Positions 1 to 7,370 of a stretch of DNA of 64,000 nt are shown here, piece by piece. Origin of the DNA: an uncultured Oscillospiraceae bacterium (GTDB lineage: Bacteria > Bacillota > Clostridia > Oscillospirales > Ruminococcaceae). The stretch covers positions 8,060 through 72,059 of the forward strand of contig CAJTTH010000011.1 in the NCBI GenBank assembly GCA_910579125.1, in the 5' to 3' direction. Every line of letters starts with the position of its first letter. Positions within the stretch are counted from its first letter, which is position 1. The notes under the pieces were generated by a model, which did no database searches, was not told where the DNA came from, and was given only the letters and a program-made list of their open reading frames with translations. The position numbers were made by a program, and so were the translations under genes.

Positions 1-575
1 GCATCCACTGGTTCTTCACTTTGTGAATGACCTCGCCGTGGCAGCGCTCGCAAACGCCGTTGACGACCTCCTCATTTGCGAGAACGACCTTACACGATGT
101 GCACCAGTTGACGTTCATCTCCTTTTTGTACGCCAGCCCCGCCTTGAACAGCTTAAGGAATATCCACTGCGTCCACTTGAAGTAATTCGGGTCGGTCGTG
201 TTGACCTCGCGTTCCCAGTCAAACGACAAGCCGAGCATTTTCAGCTGTCCGCGGAAGCGGTCAATATTGTTTTTCGTGACTATCGCGGGGTGTATCTTGT
301 TCTTGATCGCGTAATTCTCGGTGGGCAGACCGAACGCGTCCCAGCCCATCGGGAACAGCACGTTATACCCTTGCATACGGCGCTTTCTCGCGACGATATC
401 CATTGCGGTGTACGGACGCGGGTGTCCGACATGCAGTCCGTCACCCGACGGATACGGAAACTCCACAAGCGCGTAATATTTCGGCTTGGAGTAATCGTTA
501 TCCGCATGGAACGTGCGGTGCTCCTCCCAATACTTCTGCCATTTGCTTTCAATGGCGGCAAAATCGTATTTCATA
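1..575 (-). CDS. leuS: Leucyl-tRNA synthetase, N-terminal part (gene runs off the left edge)
   Basis: Charges tRNA-Leu with leucine in the cytoplasm. Only about the first 191 codons lie in the window. The reading from the ATG at 575 begins [18 protein letters not shown] and holds the class I signature '[19 protein letters not shown]' (HIGH-like HVGH) near residue 50, followed by '[15 protein letters not shown]', both typical of LeuRS. A CxxC pair (NWCTSCK) and a second CxxC (CERCHG) form the zinc-binding part of the connective domain. The start is fixed by GGAGG 3 to 8 bases upstream. Expression should be controlled by the T-box leader further upstream. Family identity is clear; the rest of the protein is not visible. 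Confidence 0.95.
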
Positions 576-595
576 TTTCCTCCTTAATTTGAAAG

Positions 596-718
596 GCAAA
601 AGCTCGCCTTTATTTTAATGGCAAAAGCTCGCACCGCTCACTTCGTTCGCTAGCCAACGGTAACTCCTCCGCTTCACTTCGTTCCGCTCTGTCGTCACCG
701 TTGCTTGCGACTTTTGCC
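596..718. repeat. Nested palindromic element in the leuS leader
   Basis: Between the T-box terminator and leuS lie about 320 bases with no credible gene. They hold an outer pair of arms (620-633 GGCAAAAGCTCGCA against 706-718, one bulged base) and an inner pair (656-665 AACGGTAACT against 694-702). The sequence between arms is GA/TC-rich and includes a CTCACTTCGTTCGC block. GGCAAAAGCTCGC is also directly repeated at 596-608 and 620-632. The layout matches the element at 22235-22348. Because it lies inside the leader, it would be transcribed with leuS. Confidence 0.6.
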
Positions 719-900
719 CCTGCTACTTTATAATGTCGCTGTTTGCTATTATTTGAAAGGCTTCGCAATTTCGGCGAGCCTTGCTCCCTCCGCAAGGTCG
801 CTCGAAACCGCTCCCTACGCTTTGCTTCGGTCGCTTTGCTACGCCCACTTCAACCTTGAATGTTGACAATAACTTTTGGCTTACCTCGCCACGCTTAAAA

Positions 901-1120
901 CAGAAAAACTCCACCCCCATATCAAGAGGTGAAGTCAAACTCCACTGTACCACTCTCGTTGACGGAAACCCGCCCGCTCGATCTCTCTGTAACGGGAGAA
1001 CCCGAAACCGACTACTTAAATGTTCACCGATTCTGCTCGGGGAGGAGCTATTATCCGCGCCGACCTGCCGTTTCGCACCGAACAACGGCTCTCTGAAAGG
1101 CGAATGCGGTTTTTTCTCCC
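901..1120 (-). promoter_or_regulatory. T-box riboswitch of leuS
   Basis: Read on the minus strand, the leader has the expected T-box parts in order. A Stem I base (GGGAG, 1120-1116) pairs with CTCCC at 1044-1040. The distal hairpin GCCGTT...AACGGC (1089-1067) carries the GGTGCGA loop, which fits the GGUGNRA consensus. A Leu codon CTC sits at 1047-1045 in the specifier-loop position. A T-box-like AGAGTGGTACAGTGG lies at about 956-942. It ends in a 10-base-pair terminator stem (935-926 with 915-906 region, G-U pairs allowed) followed by TTTTTCTGTTTT. Uncharged tRNA-Leu would favour the antiterminator and leuS expression. The specifier assignment is less certain than the overall class. Confidence 0.8.
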
Positions 1121-1148
1121 GTCAAAGCATTTCCAAAATATCATTAAT

Positions 1149-1177
1149 ATTTTATCACACTTTTCCGCTTTTGTCAA
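1149..1177 (-). promoter_or_regulatory. Sigma-A promoter of the leuS T-box leader
   Basis: Minus strand TTGACA (1177-1172), a 17-base spacer and TAAAAT (1154-1149). It sits just upstream of Stem I of the T-box, where the leader transcript should begin. Confidence 0.8.
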
Positions 1178-1223
1178 GAGGAATTTCGTGATTTTTCGCG
1201 AAACACTCCCCGAGAAAATTCGC

Positions 1224-1589
1224 TCAGCGCTCCGTGTAGAAGCGATAATATGATACCGCGCTCTTTTCGCGATATTTGCGGAAAACGGGCAGCCCCGCCC
1301 AAAGCAGCGACGGCAGTCCGACAACGGGCAGAAAAAGCGGTCCGAGTATTATCGACTGGAGCGTATGCCCGTATTCGTGCATTAAAGTAAAATCGCGGTG
1401 CTCGCTGTACATTGCACTCTCGGTGATGAAAATGAATATTCCGAGACCCGGACTACCGCGCCGAGACCTCCGGACCGTAACGACCGCGCTCCCGTACCGA
1501 AAATGCCTCCGTTCGATATTCGCCAAGAAAATACAAAAACCGACAACGTTTTGTATAATTCCCCAAGTGAATTGCAAAATGTAATACAC
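1224..1589 (-). CDS. Small membrane protein with HEYGH metallopeptidase-like motif
   Basis: A 121-residue protein with an N-terminal hydrophobic stretch (about residues 2-22), the motif HEYGH near residue 70, and a second hydrophobic segment directly after it (about 78-102, LGPLFLPVVGLPSLLWAGL). HExxH is the zinc site of many metallopeptidases, but the protein is far smaller than known integral membrane peptidases, and a third zinc ligand is not obvious. The start is GTG: it shares one base with the TAG stop of the gene upstream (TAGTG), which points to translational coupling. It is the last gene of the three-gene operon that starts at 2754. Enzymatic activity is inferred only from the motif. 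Confidence 0.75.
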   Translation of the reverse strand: MYYILQFTWGIIQNVVGFCIFLANIERRHFRYGSAVVTVRRSRRGSPGLGIFIFITESAMYSEHRDFTLMHEYGHTLQSIILGPLFLPVVGLPSLLWAGLPVFRKYREKSAVSYYRFYTER

Positions 1590-2017
1590 TAAATGTTCCG
1601 TTCCATTTCGTCGGTAGGCTCATAGTCGATCTTCCAGTCCAACGGCGAGCCGAGTGCCTTGCACTTTGTACAGCGAACGCCGATATACACCCATTTCACG
1701 CTGCCGTTCCTGCGCCGCTGAAAGCCTACGCGTGTGTTATAGACGCGGTTTTGGCAAAGCGGACACTCAAAGTCCTCGGGGTCTGCGTCCTCCCAGTATT
1801 CGGCGCTGTCGGCAAGCAGCTTTTCCGCACCGCAGCTTTCACACTTTACCCCGATAACGCTCTCGTCCTGATCGCACCTTATAGTAAACGTATCCCCGCC
1901 GCAGCCGCACACCACGGGCTTTACGTCGAGCGCGGAGTTGTCGGAATACGCCTTGAGATACTCGTCGATATCGTTGGCGGTTGCGCTTGCCCAAAATTCA
2001 TCAGTCTTGTCGATCAT
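1589..2017 (-). CDS. Zinc-ribbon protein of unknown function
   Basis: A 142-residue acidic, soluble protein. It has two apparent zinc-ribbon units: a first with CGCGG and CESCGAEK in the N-terminal half, and a second with CPLC and CTKCKALG in the C-terminal half. The latter surrounds a basic stretch (FQRRRNGSVKWVYIGVR). Such ribbons bind zinc and often serve protein or nucleic-acid contact. The start overlaps the stop of the upstream membrane protein gene by four bases (ATGA). I do not recognise a named family. Confidence 0.75.
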   Translation of the reverse strand: MIDKTDEFWASATANDIDEYLKAYSDNSALDVKPVVCGCGGDTFTIRCDQDESVIGVKCESCGAEKLLADSAEYWEDADPEDFECPLCQNRVYNTRVGFQRRRNGSVKWVYIGVRCTKCKALGSPLDWKIDYEPTDEMERNI

Positions 2018-2754
2018 GTCGTTTTCTCCTTTATACTATGTTGTTTAATGAAACGAGTCGGAACATAAGCCGTAATAAGAACCAGCACTCCCACCAGCTC
2101 CAGCCAGAATATCGCGGGCATTTTGTCAAGGAACGGGTACACCTCATACAGCTGCGACGGCAGCTCCCCGATCATAACGTAGTTGGTGTGGAAAAAGTGG
2201 TTAAACAGCGCCATTAAGCCGATATACGCGTTGCCGATAAAGAACGTGAGCACTACGCCCTTTATCGAGGTCCCATATTCGAGAACGAACAGGCAATACA
2301 GGCTGAACAACAGCATTATATGGTGGCTTATGATGAACTGGTAAAAAATGTATCCGCCCCATGTACGGTGCAGGTCGGGCCATATGATTGCGGGCAACGG
2401 ACCTATCAGCGTGAAAAAGTAGATCACGCGGTAAAGATTATGTTTATTGTCGGTCGAGAGAATGTACATCATAAAGAAGTTCGCGATAAAGCAAAGGTGG
2501 AACGGTAAGTCCTCTTCCAAACGCCACTCGCCAATCGCGATGCGCCCCGTGTAATGCACCACCATATTCGCGAAAAGCAGCGCCGCCATTACGCGTCTGA
2601 TAACGGTAAAATGCCCGAACTCCCTCAGCCGCTTTCGGAAGACGAACAGCAGTATATATAAAATAAGAAAGAACACAGATAGCCCGATATGAAGCCCGCC
2701 AAACAGCTTCAATCCGGGATCGCCCTCCAGCTCTCTTCTGAAAAAATCAACCAT
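2014..2754 (-). CDS. TIGR02206/YwaF family integral membrane protein
   Basis: A 246-residue protein with about seven hydrophobic segments and the pattern of the YwaF/TMEM164 family: histidines and acidic residues between helices, including DLPFHLCFIANFFM, WPDLHRTWGGYIF and FHTNYVMIGELP. Relatives are membrane proteins of unsettled role; the eukaryotic TMEM164 has been linked to acyl transfer on phospholipids, but this cannot be read here. The start MVDFFRREL is chosen because GGAGA lies seven bases upstream and the promoter's -10 box lies at 2800-2795; a longer in-frame reading would begin upstream of the promoter. First gene of a three-gene operon. Confidence 0.8.
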   Translation of the reverse strand: MVDFFRRELEGDPGLKLFGGLHIGLSVFFLILYILLFVFRKRLREFGHFTVIRRVMAALLFANMVVHYTGRIAIGEWRLEEDLPFHLCFIANFFMMYILSTDNKHNLYRVIYFFTLIGPLPAIIWPDLHRTWGGYIFYQFIISHHIMLLFSLYCLFVLEYGTSIKGVVLTFFIGNAYIGLMALFNHFFHTNYVMIGELPSQLYEVYPFLDKMPAIFWLELVGVLVLITAYVPTRFIKQHSIKEKTT

Positions 2755-2794
2755 AAATACATCTCCGAAACCGTAAAAACAAAACTTTTCGTAT

Positions 2795-2823
2795 ATTATA
2801 GCACATTTTTTACTAAATTGCAA
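2795..2823 (-). promoter_or_regulatory. Promoter of the YwaF-like operon
   Basis: Minus strand TTGCAA (2823-2818), a 17-base spacer and TATAAT (2800-2795), 41 bases before the chosen start. It is divergent from the promoter at 2853-2881. Confidence 0.75.
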
Positions 2824-2852
2824 TACCCGGGGAAAAATAACAGAAATATCGG

Positions 2853-2881
2853 TAGACAAAACGCAAATTTTGTGATATAAT
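2853..2881 (+). promoter_or_regulatory. Promoter of the DUF1858 gene and trmK
   Basis: TAGACA, a 17-base spacer and TATAAT. It drives the DUF1858 gene and probably trmK two bases after it. Confidence 0.7.
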
Positions 2882-2885
2882 AAAT

Positions 2886-2905
2886 ATGTGTATGTCAATA
2901 CACAT
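2886..2905. promoter_or_regulatory. Perfect inverted repeat at the transcription start (probable operator)
   Basis: ATGTGTAT-GTCA-ATACACAT is an 8-base-pair perfect inverted repeat. It begins five bases after the -10 box of the DUF1858 promoter, so a protein bound there would block transcription. The arm size and 4-base centre fit a dimeric regulator of the CRP/FNR type, but the regulator is not in the window. An RNA hairpin at the 5' end is the alternative. Confidence 0.5.
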
Positions 2906-2928
2906 TAGTAAAGAAAGGAAGTATTATT

Positions 2929-3129
2929 ATGAAAGTAACTGTTGATACCATTATCGGTGATATTCTTGATTTTAACGGCGAGGCTGCCGCTCCCATCTTT
3001 CTCGCAATGGGAATGCACTGTCTCGGCTGTCCGTCCGCGCGCGGCGAGTCCGTCGGACAGGCTTGCTCCGTTCACGGCGTTGACGCGAACGATATAGTCA
3101 ACAAGCTGAACGCGGCTCTGGGCGAGTGA
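2929..3129 (+). CDS. DUF1858 domain protein
   Basis: A 66-residue protein consisting of one DUF1858 domain. It has the family pattern TIIGDILDFNGEAAAPIF, then GMHCLGCPSA with a CxxC pair, then GVDANDIVNKLNAAL. Family members are found alone or fused to redox and iron-sulfur proteins such as hybrid-cluster proteins; the function is not established, and the CxxC suggests redox or metal binding. A ribosome site AAAGGAAG precedes the ATG. An inverted repeat overlaps its promoter start. trmK follows after one base, so the two are probably co-transcribed. Confidence 0.85.
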   Translation: MKVTVDTIIGDILDFNGEAAAPIFLAMGMHCLGCPSARGESVGQACSVHGVDANDIVNKLNAALGE

Positions 3130-3130
3130 T

Positions 3131-3796
3131 TTGTTCACTCTTGACAACAGGCTGAAAACAGCGGCGGAGCTGTGCAGAAACGGCAAAACAGCCGCGGACA
3201 TCGGCTGTGACCATGCACAGCTCGCTTGCCGCTTGGCTATGGACAAATCGGCGCTCGTTATTGCCTCGGACGTTCGCGACGGTCCGCTTGAGGCGGCGCG
3301 CAGAACGGTCTCGGAAACGGGCGTTGACAATATCCGCATAGTAAAATCGGACGGTCTGGCGGAGATCGACTTTGCCGACGACGTTATCATCTGCGGAATG
3401 GGCGGCGAGCTTATTGCGCGGATAATCGGCGGCTGCCGCTTTCTTAACGCCGATACGCGGTTCATTCTTCAGCCGATGACGCGCGCGGAATTTCTGCGCA
3501 AGTGGCTGTACCAAAACGGTTTTGATATTCTTGAGGAACGCGTTGCCTACGACGGCGGGCGCGGCTACACGGTAATGCTGGCTGCGTATACGGGCATTCA
3601 GCGTGAGATTAGTACCGTTGAATCGCTTACGGGTAAGATTACCGATCGTATTTTTTTGCGGAAAATTGCCGAAAAGTTGAGAAAAAATGCCGAAGGAATG
3701 GAAAAATCTCACAACAGCGCAGAGCAAGCAAGGGTTTTTCGGGATATGGCGAATGAAATTCTCGACAGGACGAATAACCTTGAAAGCGATTTATAA
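3131..3796 (+). CDS. trmK: tRNA (adenine22-N1)-methyltransferase
   Basis: Methylates N1 of A22 in tRNAs using S-adenosylmethionine. The 221-residue product shows the TrmK SAM-binding motif ADIGCDHAQL near residue 22, SDGLAEI, and the family core IICGMGGELIARI, followed by QPMTRAEFLRKWL. The C-terminal third (about residues 160-221) is a charged helical region as in YqfN of Bacillus. The start is a TTG directly after the previous TGA stop; there is no better downstream start that keeps the N-terminal helix (RLKTAAELC). The neighbour Nif3-like gene is the usual partner of trmK in Firmicutes. Confidence 0.9.
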   Translation: MFTLDNRLKTAAELCRNGKTAADIGCDHAQLACRLAMDKSALVIASDVRDGPLEAARRTVSETGVDNIRIVKSDGLAEIDFADDVIICGMGGELIARIIGGCRFLNADTRFILQPMTRAEFLRKWLYQNGFDILEERVAYDGGRGYTVMLAAYTGIQREISTVESLTGKITDRIFLRKIAEKLRKNAEGMEKSHNSAEQARVFRDMANEILDRTNNLESDL

Positions 3797-3963
3797 CAAT
3801 GGTTTCAGACACTAATTCACAAATTTGCACTTTTCGTGAATTACCGACACAAACCGAAATATACCACACAATCTTAAAAGGTGAGATATTTCTCTTGTTT
3901 TAAAAAAATCTCGAAAAGAAATTATGGGTAAATCGTTTCTAATCTGACATATTTGTGCATTTA

Positions 3964-3991
3964 ATGACAAAATGTATTATCACGATAATAT
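3964..3991 (+). promoter_or_regulatory. Possible promoter of the Nif3-like gene
   Basis: ATGACA, a 16-base spacer and TAATAT within the AT-rich 247-base gap after trmK. The match is weaker than elsewhere in the window; no terminator is seen in this gap. Confidence 0.4.
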
Positions 3992-4043
3992 ACTTGTCGT
4001 AATTTGTCGCATTTGTATTACGGAACGTTGACGAGGTGTAATA

Positions 4044-4817
4044 ATGACGGTTGGAGATATTTTAAGCTATTTGGATACGCTCGCTCCGCTGAAAAGCGCC
4101 GAGAGTTTTGACAACGTGGGCTTGCTTGCCGGAGACGGCACTGCGGAGGTCACGGGAGTGTGCTGCTGCCTTGACATAACGCACGATGTTATCAAGGAGG
4201 CTGCCGAAAAGGGCGCAAACCTCATCGTTTCGCACCACCCCGTGATATTTGACGCGCTGAAGCGCATTTCCGCGCGGAGCGTTGTTGCGGAGCTTATCCG
4301 CCGCGATATTGCCGCGATAGCCATGCACACCAACTTCGATATCGCTGATGGCGGCGTAAACGATACGTTGGTGGAGCTGTTGGAATGGACGAGCGAGGGT
4401 GTTCTCGAGGTAACGCAGCCCGACGGAAAGGGTTTCGGCGCGGTTTGCGAGATACCGCTCGAGTTCACGCCGCAGATTCTCGCCGAGTACTGCAAGGAAA
4501 AGCTCGACCTTGGCGGCGTTCGTTACAGCCGGACGAACCGCTCTATAAAGCAGATCGCGGTATGCTGCGGCGGCGGTGTCGACCGAAACGTAATGCGGCT
4601 TGCCCGCGAACGCGGCTGTGACGCGATAGTCTCCGGCGATATCAAGCACAATTTTTGGGTCGAGGCGGAAAACTGCGGGATGACGCTTGTCGACGCGGGG
4701 CATTTCGGCACGGAAAAGGCGGCAGCACACAGGCTTGCGAAGCTCGTCACGGCAGAGTTTTCGTCCGTTCCCGTGTTCAGCGCGGAGTGCGAGCAAGACC
4801 CTTGCGAATACGTCTGA
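4044..4817 (+). CDS. Nif3-like dinuclear metal centre hexameric protein
   Basis: A 257-residue member of the Nif3/YqfO/YbgI family, which forms toroidal hexamers with a two-metal site in each subunit. Metal ligands are visible as LIVSHHPVIF (HH pair), AMHTNFDIADGGVND (H and D) and, at the C-terminal side, DAGHFGTEKAA (H and E). It is shorter than the roughly 370-residue Firmicute YqfO because the central PII-like insert is absent. It is reported to act as a cyclohydrolase-like or metal-dependent enzyme in some species, but the physiological substrate is unsettled. It follows trmK, the usual order. Confidence 0.9.
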   Translation: MTVGDILSYLDTLAPLKSAESFDNVGLLAGDGTAEVTGVCCCLDITHDVIKEAAEKGANLIVSHHPVIFDALKRISARSVVAELIRRDIAAIAMHTNFDIADGGVNDTLVELLEWTSEGVLEVTQPDGKGFGAVCEIPLEFTPQILAEYCKEKLDLGGVRYSRTNRSIKQIAVCCGGGVDRNVMRLARERGCDAIVSGDIKHNFWVEAENCGMTLVDAGHFGTEKAAAHRLAKLVTAEFSSVPVFSAECEQDPCEYV

Positions 4818-4871
4818 GCCGATGTTCGCAAGGCGTTATCGAAATAAATTTACTCGAAAGGGGGCGGCGGT

Positions 4872-6632
4872 ATGTCGCTTGACGGAGCACTTTTACACTG
4901 CGTAAAGGAAGAGCTGAAAAATCTGATAGGCGCGAGGGTCGACAAGATCTACCAGCCCTCGCGCGAGGAAATAGTGCTTACTCTGCGGCTGCTCGGCGGC
5001 GCGGACAAGAGCCGCAAATCGCTGATATTCTCGGCGAACGGCGGCTCGGCGCGCGTAAACCTCACAAGCGCGGAGTTCGAGAACCCGCAGTCGCCGCCGA
5101 TGTTCTGTATGCTGCTGCGCAAGCACTTGGGCGGCGGTCGGCTCGTCGATATACGTCAGGACGGACTCGAGCGCATTTTGTACTTCGATTTCGAGTGCAC
5201 CAACGAGATCGGCGATATCGTCGTGAACACGGTCGTTTCGGAGATCATGGGGCGGCACAGCAACATTATCGTGGTGCGTGACGGTCGGGTCGTCGACAGC
5301 ATAAAGCGCGTGACCGACGAGGTCTCAAGCGTTCGGCGCGTGCTGCCGAATATCGTCTACGAAACCCCTCCGCGCGCGGAGCGTCTGAATTTGCTTGAAG
5401 TGACTTCGGGAGAGGTTCTGCGTGCGCTTAACGGCAGAACGGACAGGCTTGCAAAGGCGCTGCCTGATATTCTGGAGGGAGTATCGCCGATTTTCGCCCG
5501 AGAGTGCGCATATTGTGCGGCGGGCGATGTTGACGTGCCGTGCGGCGGTCTTATGGATGAGCAGCGCGGACGCATTGGCGTGTTCCTCGACAAGGCGAAA
5601 GCGGCACTGAACGGCGCGGCAGAGTTCACCATGCTCACGGACGAAACGGGGAAGAAAAAGGACTTCTGTTTCGTTGATATCGGACAGTACGGCTCGGCAA
5701 TGACCGTGACAAAATTCGACACAGCGAACGCTTTGCTCGACGATTTCTTTTCGTCGGCGGGGAGAGCCGAGCGCACCAGACAGCGCGCTCACGACCTTTT
5801 AAAGACCGTAAACAACGCATACGAGCGCGTTTCACGAAAACTGGAATTACAGAAAAAGGAGCTCGCCGAGTGCGGAGAACGCGAGGTTTTCCGAGTCTGC
5901 GGCGATCTCATAAACGCCAATATCTACCAACTCGAAAAAGGAATGACCTCGTGTACGCTGGACGATTTCTACACGGGAGAGCGCCGCGAGATAAAGCTCG
6001 ACGCGCGGCTTACTCCGTCGCAGAACGCGCAGAGGTATTACGCGGAATACCGCAAGCTGGACACTGCCGAGAAGATGCTCACAGAGCTTATCAAAAAGGG
6101 CGCGGACGATCTGGTTTATCTGGACAGCGTTCTGGACTGCATTTCCCGAAACGAAAACGAACAGGAACTGAACGAGATACGCCGCGAGCTCCGCGAACAG
6201 GGGTTCATTAGGGGCGGCAGAGATAAGCCCGACGATAAGCGGAAAAAGCTCTCCGAGCCTATGAAATTCCGCTCGACGGACGGCTTCGAGATACTTGTCG
6301 GCAAAAATAACAAACAGAACGACACGCTCACGCTGAAAACCGCAAAGGCGACGGACATCTGGCTTCACACCAAGGATATCGCGGGTTCGCACGTCATCAT
6401 AAAAACGGACGGCAAAACGCCCTCCGAGCAGACGATATTCGAGGCGGCGCAGCTTGCGGCGTTCCATTCCAAGGGGCGAAGCGGTTCGGGCGTTCCCGTC
6501 GATTACACGGCGGTAAAGTTCGTCAAAAAGCCCGCGGGGGCGAAGCCCGGAATGGTGATCTTTACCAACAACAAAACGCTTTATGTTACACCTGACGAGA
6601 GCGTCACCGAGAAGCTGCGCGCGAAAGGTTAA
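4872..6632 (+). CDS. rqcH: Ribosome quality-control protein RqcH (NFACT family)
   Basis: Recognises stalled 50S subunits carrying peptidyl-tRNA and adds C-terminal alanine tails, marking the peptide for degradation. The 586-residue protein begins MSLDGALLHCVKEEL, typical of the NFACT-N domain (to about 215), with the DGLERILYFDFE region holding the conserved Asp-Arg pair. A helix-hairpin-helix and long coiled coil follow (about 290-450, ending EQELNEIRRELREQGF). The NFACT-R domain is at about 470-570 (STDGFEILVGKNNKQND, DIWLHTKDIAGSHVII, VKFVKKPAGAKPGMV). Older annotations call it fibronectin-binding protein. Length is normal; the ribosome site is AAAGGGGG. Confidence 0.93.
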   Translation: MSLDGALLHCVKEELKNLIGARVDKIYQPSREEIVLTLRLLGGADKSRKSLIFSANGGSARVNLTSAEFENPQSPPMFCMLLRKHLGGGRLVDIRQDGLERILYFDFECTNEIGDIVVNTVVSEIMGRHSNIIVVRDGRVVDSIKRVTDEVSSVRRVLPNIVYETPPRAERLNLLEVTSGEVLRALNGRTDRLAKALPDILEGVSPIFARECAYCAAGDVDVPCGGLMDEQRGRIGVFLDKAKAALNGAAEFTMLTDETGKKKDFCFVDIGQYGSAMTVTKFDTANALLDDFFSSAGRAERTRQRAHDLLKTVNNAYERVSRKLELQKKELAECGEREVFRVCGDLINANIYQLEKGMTSCTLDDFYTGERREIKLDARLTPSQNAQRYYAEYRKLDTAEKMLTELIKKGADDLVYLDSVLDCISRNENEQELNEIRRELREQGFIRGGRDKPDDKRKKLSEPMKFRSTDGFEILVGKNNKQNDTLTLKTAKATDIWLHTKDIAGSHVIIKTDGKTPSEQTIFEAAQLAAFHSKGRSGSGVPVDYTAVKFVKKPAGAKPGMVIFTNNKTLYVTPDESVTEKLRAKG

Positions 6633-6644
6633 AGGAGCATACAA

Positions 6645-7346
6645 ATGGGAATTTACAAAATACCGTTGGAATTTAAAGCCGGCGAGTTCAAATTCGGCGA
6701 GTTACCCGACTATAAGAACGGCGAATGTCTGGAGCTCGATTACGATAACGAATATCAGATAATGATATACGAGGTGCCGCTTTACGAAAACGAAGCCCGC
6801 ATTTATACCGTTCCGAGGGAGCTTATTCCCTCCGGATTGACCGCCGCATACGGTGAGGACGGCGTGCTGGATAAAGTCGAACTATCCGAAAACGGGAAAA
6901 CGCGGCTGATCTACATTCGGTTTAAGAATATCAAGGCGTCCGAAAGAGCGATCTTGAAGTTCGTCAAGGAACAGGCGAATAATATTTCCGATGTGATAAT
7001 CAAACGCAAGCAGACGCTGGCAAGGCTTTTCGTTGAGAAATTTTACGACGGAGAAGCGGTCGATATCGCTGCCAAGACAGCCACTGCCGAGGAAATGCAG
7101 GCGGTAATTGACGAATATGACGGAGATGCCGCGACTGCCGACAACAGCGGAAATTATCCCGTTGAAAACAGGGTCGAACTTGATCGTGAGACGCTTGGCG
7201 TTATGATGATGTGCACCAACAGCTATTTTACAAATATTCTGTATAATAAAGCATCGGAAACTTTCGCGGAACGTCTGGAAAGCCGCGTTCTCAAAAAGAC
7301 GAAGACAACCGAGGATTTCAGATTTATATGCGAGGAATACGATTAA
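6645..7346 (+). CDS. Hypothetical soluble protein
   Basis: A 233-residue acidic protein with no signal peptide or membrane segment. I do not recognise a family. Visible parts are a beta-rich N-terminal half (repeated KFGELPDYK, LELDYDNEYQIMIYEVPLYE), a central helical part (ASERAILKFVKEQANNISDVIIKRKQTLARLFVEKFYD), and a C-terminal part rich in hydroxyl residues. It starts 12 bases after rqcH with AAAGGAG as ribosome site and ends 24 bases before valS, so it lies in the same transcript. No function is proposed. Confidence 0.7.
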   Translation: MGIYKIPLEFKAGEFKFGELPDYKNGECLELDYDNEYQIMIYEVPLYENEARIYTVPRELIPSGLTAAYGEDGVLDKVELSENGKTRLIYIRFKNIKASERAILKFVKEQANNISDVIIKRKQTLARLFVEKFYDGEAVDIAAKTATAEEMQAVIDEYDGDAATADNSGNYPVENRVELDRETLGVMMMCTNSYFTNILYNKASETFAERLESRVLKKTKTTEDFRFICEEYD

Positions 7347-7370
7347 GATATGGCAAGAAAGGACACAGAA

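Noticed and set aside
1016..1324. Open frames across the leuS leader on both strands
   Set aside because: They overlap the T-box, its promoter and the end of the HEYGH gene, and they lack ribosome sites; the RNA reading explains the conserved blocks.
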